A stretch of DNA of 64,000 bases from Actinomycetes bacterium. GTDB lineage: Bacteria > Actinomycetota > Actinomycetes > Nanopelagicales > Nanopelagicaceae. Both the position numbers and the translations under genes were made by a program. Location of the stretch: NCBI GenBank assembly GCA_025355765.1, contig JANXZB010000102.1, forward strand, positions 46,829 to 110,828, read 5' to 3'. Below the pieces are notes generated by a model. It had not been told where the DNA came from, did no database searches, and saw nothing but the letters and a program-made list of their open reading frames with translations. Below, one piece after another: positions 29,967 through 39,075 of this stretch (position 1 is the first letter of the stretch; the number at the start of each line of letters is the position of its first letter).

Positions 29967-31150
29967 TGTCTTCTTCACTTACCGGGCTAGAGATCGCGGG
30001 CAAGCGAGTTTTCCTCCGCTGCGACCTCAATGTTCCACTTAAGGACGGAGTCATCACAGATGACGGCCGTATTCGTGCGTCGTTGCCCACCATCAAGTTT
30101 TTGCTTGCTGGTGGTGCATCGATCGTCATTGGTGCTCACTTAGGCCGTCCAAAAGGAGAGGCTAAACCAGAATTCTCGCTGGCTCCTGTAGCTAAACGGC
30201 TTTCAGAGTTGCTGAACACTCCCGTTGAATTCCCAGCGGTAAGTGCAGGAGAAGCGGCGAAGGCAAAAGCATTGACTCCCGGTCAAGTCCTTCTTCTTGA
30301 GAATTTGCGATTCAATGCGGCTGAGACAAGTAAGGATGATAAAGACAGGGCCGTCTTCGCCAAGGAACTTGCATCCATGGTCGATGCCTATGTAGGCGAT
30401 GGTTTTGGCGCAGTTCATCGCAAACATGCCTCCGTCTTTGATCTACCGCAACTTTTGCCACACGCCGCAGGCTTCTTGGTTGATGCCGAGGTCGAAGTTC
30501 TCAAGCAATTGACTCAGAATCCCCAGAGACCCTACGGAGTTGTGCTTGGTGGCGCAAAAGTCTCTGACAAGATCGGAGTCATTTCTAATCTCCTCGAGAA
30601 AGTCGATCTACTTGCCATCGGTGGGGGAATGGTTTTCACCTTCCTGGCGGCCCAAGGCAAAGGGATCGGCTCATCACTGGTCGAGACCGATCTGATTCCG
30701 ACGGTCAAGGAAATCATTGCTAGGGCAGAGGCAAAGGGCGTGTCTCTTCACTTACCAACCGACATCGTGGTTGCACCGAAGTTCGCTGCCGATGCACCTG
30801 CCACGATAGTTAGCGTAGATGCCATTCCCGCCGATCAGATGGGGTTGGATATCGGACCAGACTCCGCCAAAGAATTTGCTTCTGCAATTGCTGGATGCAA
30901 AACAGTATTTTGGAATGGACCGATGGGTGTCTTTGAGTATTCAGCCTTCGCCAACGGAACAAAAGTAATCGCCGAGGCCCTTACCAAAGTGTCAGGAATA
31001 TCTGTTGTTGGCGGCGGCGATTCCGCAGCTGCGGTCAGGGCACTGGGCTTTGCGGATTCTGATTTTGGTTACATCTCAACTGGCGGCGGAGCCGCCCTTG
31101 AGTACCTTGAAGGAAAAGAACTTCCTGGTCTTCAAGCCCTTGGTCTATAA
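29966..31150 (+). CDS. pgk: Phosphoglycerate kinase
   Basis: Transfers phosphate from 1,3-bisphosphoglycerate to ADP, 394 residues from ATG 29966. Motifs are [15 protein letters not shown] near the N-terminus, [21 protein letters not shown] and the C-terminal nucleotide-binding [13 protein letters not shown]. The frame is open 19 codons upstream inside gap, but TAATG coupling to gap and the family N-terminus favour 29966. Confidence 0.98.
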
Positions 31151-31177
31151 GGATTCATAAAAACTTAAGGAGCAATA

Positions 31178-31954
31178 ATGCGTAAACCGTTAATGGCGGG
31201 CAACTGGAAGATGAACCTCAATCACCTTGAGGCCATTGCCGTCACTCAGAAACTTGTCTACAGCCTTGATGACAAGGACTACGATGCGGTTGATGTGGCA
31301 GTCATTCCGCCGTTCACTGATATTCGCTCTATACAGACTCTCGTCGATGGTGACAGATTGCGACTGCTCTACGGTGCACAGGATCTCTCCCCTGAAGTTT
31401 CCGGTGCCTTTACTGGCGACATCTCCGGTTCGATGTTAGCCAAGCTCGGTTGCACTTTTGTGATCGTCGGCCATAGCGAGCGACGAACAATCCATCGCGA
31501 GGATGATGCGTTGGTTAATCGCAAAATCAAAACGGCGTTGGCAAATCAACTCACTCCGATTTTCTGTGTTGGCGAGGAACTCTCGATTCGTGAATCCGGC
31601 ACTCATGTTTCATACGTCATCCGCCAGATTCGCGCAGGGTTGGCCAACCTCAGCAAGCCCGAGATGAAAAAGATCGTGATTGCATACGAACCTATCTGGG
31701 CGATTGGCACGGGCAAGACAGCTACGGCAGAGGATGCCCAGGAAGTTTGCAGCGCAATCCGTGGAGAAATCGAAGAGATCGGTTCTGCCGAAATCGCGCA
31801 GTCAATGAGGATTCTCTACGGCGGATCCGTGAAATCCTCCAATATTGCCGAGATCATGAAGCAATCCGACGTTGATGGGGCCCTCATCGGCGGGGCGAGC
31901 CTGGATCCTGAGGAATTGGCCAAGATCGCCCAGTTCTACAAGCAAGTTCCGTAA
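31178..31954 (+). CDS. tpiA: Triose-phosphate isomerase
   Basis: Interconverts dihydroxyacetone phosphate and glyceraldehyde 3-phosphate, 258 residues. It has NWKMN (active-site Lys), the catalytic His in VGHSERR, the catalytic Glu in [14 protein letters not shown], and [10 protein letters not shown] for phosphate binding. Shine-Dalgarno AAGGAG lies just before ATG 31178. The gap from pgk is 27 nt. Confidence 0.98.
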   Translation: MRKPLMAGNWKMNLNHLEAIAVTQKLVYSLDDKDYDAVDVAVIPPFTDIRSIQTLVDGDRLRLLYGAQDLSPEVSGAFTGDISGSMLAKLGCTFVIVGHSERRTIHREDDALVNRKIKTALANQLTPIFCVGEELSIRESGTHVSYVIRQIRAGLANLSKPEMKKIVIAYEPIWAIGTGKTATAEDAQEVCSAIRGEIEEIGSAEIAQSMRILYGGSVKSSNIAEIMKQSDVDGALIGGASLDPEELAKIAQFYKQVP

Positions 31955-32025
31955 GCCAGTTCTATAGATTGGGCAAGGGTGCGTTATCCTTCTCCTCTAC
32001 TGGTAAGAACCAATAAGGGGTATTG

Positions 32026-32253
32026 ATGAAACTGGCACTGTCCATTCTGCTCGTGGCTACGAGCGTCCTGATGGTTCTTCTGGTCTTGCTCCACAAGGGC
32101 AAAGGCAGCGGCCTCTCCGACCTCTTCGGCGGTGGAGTTTCTTCCAACTACGGCGGATCCTCAGTGGTTGAGCGCAACCTTGACCGCATCACCATCGTTG
32201 TAGGCGGACTCTGGTTTGCCGGCGTCGTAGCATTGAGTCTGGCTCTCAAGTAG
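32026..32253 (+). CDS. secG: Preprotein translocase subunit SecG
   Basis: Small membrane subunit of the SecYEG channel, 75 residues. Two hydrophobic helices (residues ~3-22 and ~52-73) flank the conserved loop LLHKGKGSGLSDLFGGG. ATG 32026 is chosen over the in-frame TTG just before it because AAGGGG (32015-32020) is correctly spaced. SecG follows tpiA in many actinobacteria. The tpiA-secG gap (71 nt) may hold a promoter, but none is clear. Confidence 0.93.
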   Translation: MKLALSILLVATSVLMVLLVLLHKGKGSGLSDLFGGGVSSNYGGSSVVERNLDRITIVVGGLWFAGVVALSLALK

Positions 32254-32344
32254 GCGATTCACGAAGGTAGTTTTATCCCAGGTTCACAGAATTGAAATCA
32301 GATGGGCAGTAACACAACAGTTGTAACTATGGCAGGGAGTAAAA

Positions 32345-32692
32345 ATGGCAGGCGGAAGCGCAATTCGAGGCAGTCGCGTCGGTGCAGGCCCAATGGGCGA
32401 GGCCGAGCGTGGAGAATCCATCGGTCGATTCCAGGTTTCTTATTGGTGTGCAAACGCTCATGAGACCCGTCCCTCCTTTGCAGAGGATGCAACAGTGATC
32501 ATTCCCGACGAGTGGGATTGCCCGCGCTGTGGCTATCCAGCAGGTCGGGACAAGGCCAATCCGCCAAGTCCGATTAAGAATGAGCCATACAAGACTCACT
32601 TGGCTTACGTGAAAGAGCGCCGCAGCGATGCCGAGGGTTTGAAGATTTTGGATGAGGCTCTTCGCAAACTTCGTGGAGATGACGAAGACTAA
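32345..32692 (+). CDS. rbpA: RNA polymerase-binding protein RbpA
   Basis: Actinobacteria-specific activator that binds the principal sigma factor and RNA polymerase, 115 residues. The N-terminus contains the conserved AIRGSRVGAG tail. A central zinc-ribbon-like core has Cys35, His39, Cys59 and Cys62. The C-terminal basic linker and sigma-interaction helix follow (YKTHLAYVKERRSDAEGLKILDEAL). Shine-Dalgarno AGGGAG lies 6 nt before the ATG. The 3' end overlaps the convergent pgi gene by 4 nt. Presence of this gene is a strong actinobacterial marker. Confidence 0.95.
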   Translation: MAGGSAIRGSRVGAGPMGEAERGESIGRFQVSYWCANAHETRPSFAEDATVIIPDEWDCPRCGYPAGRDKANPPSPIKNEPYKTHLAYVKERRSDAEGLKILDEALRKLRGDDED

Positions 32693-34227
32693 ATAATTGC
32701 CCTTGCTGCACTGAGTATTTCAGCAACCCCGTCGACGCGATTGCGAAGATGAAGTCGGATCACTGCACGACCTCTGGATGAAAGGGCTTGGCCATCGCCA
32801 AGTGCCTGCGCTGCAATGAGAGTCTTGAATGTAAATTCTTTTCCGGGTATCTCTATGTCTGCGGATGGTTCTCCTGTGACCTGGAGGAATACGCCGTTCT
32901 GTTGTCCGCCTTTATGGAACTGTCCGGTTGAGTGAAGAAAGCGCGGACCCCACCCGAAAGTGACGGGGCGAGAACTCTTATCCGCCAGTATCCGACGCAA
33001 TTGCGCCAGCTCCTCGTCAGCCTTCCTGTCTAAATAGGCCATCACCGCAATGTATCCATCATCTGAAACAGCATCTATAACCTGCGTGATGGCGTCTTGA
33101 ACCGTTGATGCATCGGCAAATATCTCAACAGATCCGTCAACGAAGTTCGGCGTGAACTTCGGCAACTTGCCTTCCCAGGCAGTTAGCAGCGAGGAGGTTT
33201 GCTCCTTGGCTTCGGTAACGTTCGGTTGATTGAATGGATCGATTTCCAGTGCGTAGCCCAGCAGTGAAGTTACCCATTCCCAGAATATAAACTGTGCACC
33301 TAATTCGCACTCAACAACAAGGTCACTTTTTCCCGAGAAGGCGATGCGAGTCGCCTCGCCGCCGACGCTCGCTGAATTGGATTCAATGACTATGGGAAGT
33401 CGGCCCACGCCTTCTTTCCCGGTTGATTCGGCGATGAGTTGTTCTATCCAATCCGACAGTCCTGGCATTCCTGAATCGGTATCGCTAAAGGCGAGGTACT
33501 GGCCAGATTGGTGGGCGAGCAGATATGCCACCGCTACTGCAGGGGATTGGTTGCCTTGAAACGATGCCAAAGCATCATGAGCCGCATCCAGAAGAATGGA
33601 AACATCGATTCCTATGAGCGCCGCAGGTACGAGCCCGAAGGCCGTGAGAGCGCTAAAGCGTCCCCCAACATTGGGATCGGCATTTACGACTGTGAACCCG
33701 CGATTGCGCGCATCTTTGTCTAGGGGAGAGTCGGGATCAGTGACAATGACCATGTGATCGGTTGGATTAAGTCCGGCTTCTGCAAACTGCCACTCAAAAA
33801 GCGCGCGCTGGGAAGCTGTCTCGACTGTCGAGCCTGACTTGGAACTCACTACGACTACGGTCTTGGAAAGATCGCCCAGTAAGGCTTGGCTGATGTAATC
33901 GGAGTCGGTGCTATCTAGGACGAACAATTCTTTCTCAAACGAAGCCGCGATCACTTCTGGTGCAAGAGAGGAGCCTCCCATTCCGCAGAGAATGACGCGG
34001 GTAAAGGCGCGAAAGCGAGCGGCCAAAGCATCCAGTTCTGGTAGCAAAGTGCGTGAAGTTGTAGGGCAATCAATCCAGTTCAGACGAATGAGGGCTTCCT
34101 CGCGCGCAGCGGCTCCCCACAAGTCGGCATCTTTTGCGGCAATTCTCTGGCTTGCATCAACAAGAAGAAGAAAGAGCGGATCAAAATGATCCACTTTTGA
34201 AGTGAGCGAGCCATGAAGTGAAATCAT
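32689..34227 (-). CDS. pgi: Glucose-6-phosphate isomerase
   Basis: Interconverts glucose 6-phosphate and fructose 6-phosphate. The 512-residue protein has two SIS-type sugar-binding folds with GMGGSSLAPEVIA and VVSSKSGSTVETASQ. It resembles the isomerase half of bifunctional transaldolase/phosphoglucose isomerases more than the classic 550-residue enzyme (inference from length, order and remembered motifs). It starts inside the tal stop (ATGA) and so is translationally coupled to it. Its 3' end overlaps rbpA. Confidence 0.9.
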   Translation of the reverse strand: MISLHGSLTSKVDHFDPLFLLLVDASQRIAAKDADLWGAAAREEALIRLNWIDCPTTSRTLLPELDALAARFRAFTRVILCGMGGSSLAPEVIAASFEKELFVLDSTDSDYISQALLGDLSKTVVVVSSKSGSTVETASQRALFEWQFAEAGLNPTDHMVIVTDPDSPLDKDARNRGFTVVNADPNVGGRFSALTAFGLVPAALIGIDVSILLDAAHDALASFQGNQSPAVAVAYLLAHQSGQYLAFSDTDSGMPGLSDWIEQLIAESTGKEGVGRLPIVIESNSASVGGEATRIAFSGKSDLVVECELGAQFIFWEWVTSLLGYALEIDPFNQPNVTEAKEQTSSLLTAWEGKLPKFTPNFVDGSVEIFADASTVQDAITQVIDAVSDDGYIAVMAYLDRKADEELAQLRRILADKSSRPVTFGWGPRFLHSTGQFHKGGQQNGVFLQVTGEPSADIEIPGKEFTFKTLIAAQALGDGQALSSRGRAVIRLHLRNRVDGVAEILSAARAII

Positions 34228-35321
34228 CGGATACGTGCCTTCCCAACATTCGTCAGCAACTCATTCCAGGCGTCCGCGAATTTCTTGACGCCGTCCTTTT
34301 CCAATTCATCTGTCACCGTGTCCATTGAAACACCAACTTCCTCAAGCGCATAGAAGATGGATTGTGAGTTTGCGTACTGTGCTTCAAGCTTGCCTTCGCC
34401 CAATACGCCGTGGTCAATCACTGCGTCCAAGGTCCCTTGCGGCATTGTGTTCACTGTGTTGGGAGCCACCAGTTCAAGAACATAGCGAGTGTCCTCATAG
34501 GTCGGGTCCTTGACACCGGTTGAAGCCCATAATGGTCGTTGAATTCTTGCGCCGTTAGCCTCCAGGGCTTTCCAGCGGGGAGTGGAGGAGAGCAAGTCAA
34601 ATGCTTGGTAGGTCAGAATCGCATTGGCAATGGCAGCTTTTCCGAGCAGCGCGGTTGAAGATGGTGAGTTCTGCTTCTTCAATATCGCATCAACAGCAGT
34701 ATCGACTCGGCTGACGAATAGAGAAGCAACAGAGGTTACCTCTGCGATGCTTTTGCCTGCCGCTACACGCATTTCTAGACCCTTTAGGAAGGCTTCGAAC
34801 ACCTTCACGTACCGTTCGACAGAGAAGATCAGCGTGACATTGACACTGATGCCCTCTGAGAGGAGTTGAGAAATTGCATCAAGTCCTTCGAGGGTGGCAG
34901 GGATTTTGATCATCACATTTGGTCGATCAACTATTTTCCATAGTTCTCGTCCCTGCTCAATCGATTTCTGCGTCTCGTGAGCCAGGCGAGGATCCACTTC
35001 AATGCTTACGCGTCCATCTATTCCAAGGCTCGATTTGAATATGGGTGCAAAAAGATCGCAGGCGCTTCGAACGTCATCGGTGGTCAGGATTTGTACAACT
35101 TCCTCGACACTGCGACCTTTGAGCCCCTCGATACTGGAGGCGTAATCACTGCCCGTTGAAATGGCTGAATTGAAAATACTTGGGTTTGTCGTAACGCCTA
35201 CTACATTGTTGTGGGCAATGCGATGCGGAAGGCTATGGGCATCTTCGCCAGTGATTTTGCTACGCGCTAGATCATCTAGCCAAATGGATGTTCCAGCACT
35301 TGAAATCTGGTCTGTAATCAA
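34224..35321 (-). CDS. tal: Transaldolase
   Basis: Non-oxidative pentose phosphate enzyme of 365 residues. It has TTNPSIFNSAI near the N-terminus, VSIEVDPRLAHET, the catalytic Schiff-base Lys in NVMIKIPATLEGL, and WASTGVKDPTYEDTRYV toward the C-terminus. These mark the long actinobacterial/cyanobacterial transaldolase type. It overlaps both tkt (upstream) and pgi (downstream) by 4 nt. In Streptomyces and corynebacteria zwf and opcA sit beside tal; here they do not. Confidence 0.96.
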   Translation of the reverse strand: MITDQISSAGTSIWLDDLARSKITGEDAHSLPHRIAHNNVVGVTTNPSIFNSAISTGSDYASSIEGLKGRSVEEVVQILTTDDVRSACDLFAPIFKSSLGIDGRVSIEVDPRLAHETQKSIEQGRELWKIVDRPNVMIKIPATLEGLDAISQLLSEGISVNVTLIFSVERYVKVFEAFLKGLEMRVAAGKSIAEVTSVASLFVSRVDTAVDAILKKQNSPSSTALLGKAAIANAILTYQAFDLLSSTPRWKALEANGARIQRPLWASTGVKDPTYEDTRYVLELVAPNTVNTMPQGTLDAVIDHGVLGEGKLEAQYANSQSIFYALEEVGVSMDTVTDELEKDGVKKFADAWNELLTNVGKARIR

Positions 35322-37372
35322 GCAAGCCTCCCCAAAACCTCTTCAACGATTCTCTCTGGTGTGAATCCGAACTGCTTAAAGAGAGTAGTCGCTGAAGCTG
35401 ATGCCCCGTAATGCTCGAGGGAAACCGAGAAGCCTTGGTCGCCCACATAGTCGCGCCACCCTTGGGCAATACCGGCCTCCACGCTTATTCGAAGTCCCAC
35501 GGATTTGGGAAGGACTTCGTCTTTGTACGCCTGGCTCTGCCGATCGAACCACTCAAGGCAGGGAGCGCTCACCACTCGTGTCGGAATTCCCTGGGATTCA
35601 AGAATGCTCTGAGCTTCAACTGAAAGTGAGACTTCAGAGCCAGTTGCAATCAAAATAACTTTGGGAGTATCGCTGGCCTCCTTGAGGATGTACGCACCTC
35701 TTTCGACACCAGTGGCACTTGCAAATATGGTTCTGTCAAAGACAGGGAGATTCTGGCGCGAAAGCAGAAGTGCACTTGGTGCATCACTGGTGAGAATCAC
35801 GCGCCATGCCTGGGCAACTTCATTTGCATCTGCCGGGCGAATGACAGATAGATTTGGAATCGCACGTAGCGCTGCGATGTGTTCAACTGGTTGGTGGGTC
35901 GGACCGTCTTCGCCGAGCCCTATCGAATCATGAGTCCAGACAAAGGTCACACCAAGATTCATCAAAGATGCCAGTCGAACTGATGGGCGCATGTAGTCAC
36001 TGAAGACTAGGAATGTCCCGCCGAATGCTCTTGTCAGACCATGAAGGGTGATTCCGTTGAGAATGGAGCCCATGGCATGTTCGCGGATGCCGAAGTGAAT
36101 AATGCGACCATATGGGTTGGCATCAGGAATCTGGCTTGTCGATGGGAGAAATGATCCGCCTCCCTCGATCGTTGTGTTGTTGCTCTCTGCCAGGTCGGCC
36201 GAACCTCCCCAAAACTCAGGAAGGACCTTTGCGATTTCGGCGATGACGTCACCGGATGCTTTTCGTGTTGCGACATCCTTACCGGATGGAAAGTCGGGGA
36301 TGGACTTCTCCCATGCCGTTGGCAAAGTTCGTGTCCGAAGGCGTGCGAGGAGCTGGGCGCCCGAAGGATTGGAAATCTCCCACTTCTTGAATTTTTCTGT
36401 CCAAGCCTCGTGGGCTTTGCCACCGCGTGCTTTCACCCGACGCGCGTGATCTAGAACCTCCTGTGGCATTGCAAATTTCTCATCGGGGTTTAGTCCCAAG
36501 ACCTTCTTTGTTTCTGCAATTTCTGCATCCCCAAGTGCCGATCCGTGCGACTTAGCTGTTCCGCGGGCATGCGGGGCAGGCCAAGCAATGACTGATTTCA
36601 TACGAATAAGCGTTGGTCTGCTCAGCTCGGTCTTTGCCTCGACGATTGCGCTCTCCATCGCTGGCAGATCGATGTTTCCATCGGCCAGGTGGGCGACATC
36701 AATGACATGCCACCCATATGCGCGATATCTAGCAGAAACGTCTTCTGTGAATGCGGCGTGTGTGTCGCCCTCGATTGAGATCCTGTTGTCGTCGTAGATG
36801 ACTTGGAGATTACCAAGTGCTTGTGTGCCGGCGAGTGAAGAGGCTTCAGAACTCAACCCCTCTTCAAGATCTCCATCTGAGCAGATAACCCATATCTGGT
36901 GGTCGAAAATGCTGGTTCCCTCTGGCGCATCTGGATCAAGGAGGCCGCGTTCGTACCGGGCGGCCATGGCCATTCCGACTCCATTGGCAATTCCTTGACC
37001 AAGTGGTCCCGTGGTGGTTTCGACTCCTGCGGTGTGGCCATGTTCAGGGTGACCAGGAGTAAGAGATCCCCAGGTGCGGAATTCTTGAAGGTCTTTCATC
37101 TCTAGGCCGTAACCGCTGTAAAACAACTGAGTGTACAAAGTGAGAGAGGAATGACCGCACGAGAGAATGAATCGATCGCGACCAAGCCAATGCGGATCCG
37201 CAGGATCATGCACCATGTGACGTTGAAAGAGTGCGTAAGCAACCGGGGCTAACGACATTGCAGTTCCAGGGTGACCGTTTCCGACTTTCTGGACAGCGTC
37301 CATGGCAAGGGCGCGTGCGTAGTTGACCGCTCGATCATCGAGTTCACTCCACGCCGTCATTGTTTCTTTCAT
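35318..37372 (-). CDS. tkt: Transketolase
   Basis: Thiamine-diphosphate enzyme of the pentose phosphate pathway, 684 residues. It has GNGHPGTAMSLAPVAY at the N-terminus, the ThDP motif ICSDGDLEEGLSSEASSLAGTQALGNLQVIYDDN near residue 155, HDSIGLGEDGPTHQPVEH in the pyrimidine domain, and a normal C-terminal domain. ATG at 37372 is preceded by AGGGAG at a good distance; a second ATG lies four codons later. The gene follows ctaA by 26 nt on the same strand. Confidence 0.97.
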   Translation of the reverse strand: MKETMTAWSELDDRAVNYARALAMDAVQKVGNGHPGTAMSLAPVAYALFQRHMVHDPADPHWLGRDRFILSCGHSSLTLYTQLFYSGYGLEMKDLQEFRTWGSLTPGHPEHGHTAGVETTTGPLGQGIANGVGMAMAARYERGLLDPDAPEGTSIFDHQIWVICSDGDLEEGLSSEASSLAGTQALGNLQVIYDDNRISIEGDTHAAFTEDVSARYRAYGWHVIDVAHLADGNIDLPAMESAIVEAKTELSRPTLIRMKSVIAWPAPHARGTAKSHGSALGDAEIAETKKVLGLNPDEKFAMPQEVLDHARRVKARGGKAHEAWTEKFKKWEISNPSGAQLLARLRTRTLPTAWEKSIPDFPSGKDVATRKASGDVIAEIAKVLPEFWGGSADLAESNNTTIEGGGSFLPSTSQIPDANPYGRIIHFGIREHAMGSILNGITLHGLTRAFGGTFLVFSDYMRPSVRLASLMNLGVTFVWTHDSIGLGEDGPTHQPVEHIAALRAIPNLSVIRPADANEVAQAWRVILTSDAPSALLLSRQNLPVFDRTIFASATGVERGAYILKEASDTPKVILIATGSEVSLSVEAQSILESQGIPTRVVSAPCLEWFDRQSQAYKDEVLPKSVGLRISVEAGIAQGWRDYVGDQGFSVSLEHYGASASATTLFKQFGFTPERIVEEVLGRLA

Positions 37373-37398
37373 TTCTTTTTCTCCCTGTCGCTGATCCG

Positions 37399-38289
37399 TC
37401 ACTTTGTCGCGAGATGTATTCGCCAAGCACTTATCCAAATTAGCGTCACACCCAAGAGGTGAGCGCCGACTAACAATTCCGGCAAGCCTTGATAATACTG
37501 AAGGAAGCCAATTGCACCTTGCCCGAGGGCAACCAACCCGAAGATCGCGACGCGCTTTCTTAGCAATGGGTAGGGCGAAGTGAGAAAGAACATGAGTGCG
37601 GTGAGTGCGATGAGGCCGATCACCATGTCCGCATGCATCCAGGCGATGATTTGAATATGAATGTGAAAGCGTGGTGCGGAAGCATCCCCGGCATTTGGTC
37701 CGCTCCCAGTCACAACAGTTCCCACTGCGATGACCGCCGCGCTTAGAACCAAATGCGCTCTTGACATGATTCGAACGCCTGGTTTCACGGCTGGCAACGC
37801 ACGGGGAGTCAGCGATCTACGTTCATACAAGGAAGTTCCGGCCGCGATCAGAATAATCGAAAGAAGAAAATGTGATGCCACTGCAAGTGGATTCAAATGT
37901 GTGAGGACCGTGATTCCACCCAGCGGAATCTGCATAAGGATTCCAACTAGTTGCCCAATCGCCAACGCCCGGATATCCCTTCTCTTGGCGAGCACAACGC
38001 CGACAAGGGCAATGATCGAGACCGTGAGGAGCCCCAAAGTGATAAGACGATTTCCGAATTCGATCCAGACATGGAGCTGGCCCTGAGCTTGGTGGGGCAC
38101 CGGAGTAAAAGAGCCACTGGTGCACTTGGGCCAGGTTGGACATCCCAGGCCTGAACCGGTGATTCGCACCGCGCCACCTGAGAGGACCAGGCCAGATTGG
38201 AGGACGAGGAGTAGACCCAGAATTCGCCCAAGGGAGCGCTCAAGGTAAATCTTTAACCGGCTCAGTAGGTGACCTAGCCAATTCCTCAT
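37399..38289 (-). CDS. ctaA: Heme A synthase (CtaA/COX15 family)
   Basis: Membrane enzyme converting heme O to heme A for aa3-type cytochrome oxidase, 296 residues with about eight transmembrane helices. Motifs are LVLSGGAVRITGSGLGCPTWPKC (paired region), conserved histidines in LHVWIEFGNRL, HLNPLAVASHFLLS, IHIQIIAWMHAD and LVGAHLLG. ATG 38289 is chosen because TAGGCT lies 7 nt upstream (leaderless) and the 25 codons before it look non-coding. The heme O synthase gene ctaB, usually close by in actinobacteria, is not in the window. Confidence 0.93.
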   Translation of the reverse strand: MRNWLGHLLSRLKIYLERSLGRILGLLLVLQSGLVLSGGAVRITGSGLGCPTWPKCTSGSFTPVPHQAQGQLHVWIEFGNRLITLGLLTVSIIALVGVVLAKRRDIRALAIGQLVGILMQIPLGGITVLTHLNPLAVASHFLLSIILIAAGTSLYERRSLTPRALPAVKPGVRIMSRAHLVLSAAVIAVGTVVTGSGPNAGDASAPRFHIHIQIIAWMHADMVIGLIALTALMFFLTSPYPLLRKRVAIFGLVALGQGAIGFLQYYQGLPELLVGAHLLGVTLIWISAWRIHLATK

Positions 38290-38380
38290 GCGGGCAAGCC
38301 TAAGCGTATGGGGAGGTGAATCAGGACACGCTCGTGAGGCTCGCGAGTCCCTCAACTGGCACATTTGGAGGAATTACGAC

Positions 38381-38395
38381 ACACTTGTGTTGTGA
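38381..38395 (+). promoter_or_regulatory. SufR-type operator overlapping the sufR start
   Basis: ACACT (38381-38385), TGTGT, TGTGA (38391-38395) fits the ACACT-N5-TGTGA motif that I recall for mycobacterial SufR. Its right half overlaps the GTG start at 38392. Binding here would repress sufR and the whole suf operon. GGAGG at 38367-38371 lies too far upstream (20 nt) to serve that GTG well. Confidence 0.6.
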
Positions 38396-39075
38396 AAAAG
38401 ATGCCCGCGAGAGAGGTCGAGGATCCACGCACTCGCGACCTCGTTGCGCGCGCAATTCTTGAAAATGGGCCTATGAGCGCGGTCGTCTTATCTGAGAAAT
38501 TGGGCTTCACCCCCGCCGGAATTAGGCGCCATCTGGATTCCCTCGTAGCAGAGGGTCTTCTGGTTGCCCGAGAGCCTCATGTCGTGAACGGACGGGGTAG
38601 AGGACGCCCCTCGAAAGTCTTTGTGATGAGCGATGCTGGCCGCGAGAAATTCGAGCACTCCTACGATGACTTGGCCGTAGCAGCCCTGAAGTTCATGCAA
38701 GCTCAGATGGGGCCAGAGGCTCTGATGGCCTTCGCCGATTCTCGAGCCGCCGATATCGAAGGAACTCTCGCTCCGATTATCGATTCACAGACAAGTTCGG
38801 CCGCTCGCGTAGATGCGCTGGCTCAATTCCTGACTGCAGAAGGCTACGCAGCAAGTGTGCTGCCACGAGTCCAAGGTGAAGAACTCTGCCAGCATCATTG
38901 CCCGATCGCCCATGTTGCATCCCAGTTTCCGCAATTGTGCGAAGCAGAGACCCAAGCATTCTCGCGTCTTCTCGGCACCCACGTTCAACGCTTGGCAACT
39001 ATCGCCCATGGCGACGGCGTCTGCACAACATATATTCCAAATGTTTCACATACACCAACGGGAGGAATTCGATGA
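38392..39075 (+). CDS. sufR: Fe-S-responsive transcriptional repressor SufR
   Basis: Winged-helix regulator of the suf operon, 227 residues from GTG 38392 (224 from ATG 38401). The N-terminal helix-turn-helix reads [24 protein letters not shown], followed by a beta-wing [17 protein letters not shown]. The C-terminal half has Cys166, Cys170 and Cys183 (C-x3-C-x12-C, in ELCQHHC and PQLCEAE), the expected Fe-S ligands. The open frame extends to TTG 38365, which sits on its own GGAGG and is unlikely. The ATGA overlap couples it to sufB. It is divergent from ctaA. Confidence 0.92.
   Translation: MKKMPAREVEDPRTRDLVARAILENGPMSAVVLSEKLGFTPAGIRRHLDSLVAEGLLVAREPHVVNGRGRGRPSKVFVMSDAGREKFEHSYDDLAVAALKFMQAQMGPEALMAFADSRAADIEGTLAPIIDSQTSSAARVDALAQFLTAEGYAASVLPRVQGEELCQHHCPIAHVASQFPQLCEAETQAFSRLLGTHVQRLATIAHGDGVCTTYIPNVSHTPTGGIR

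Noticed and set aside
38898..39071. N-terminal extension of sufB
   Set aside because: It reads through sufR in another frame and has no SufB similarity; GGGAGG precedes ATG 39072.
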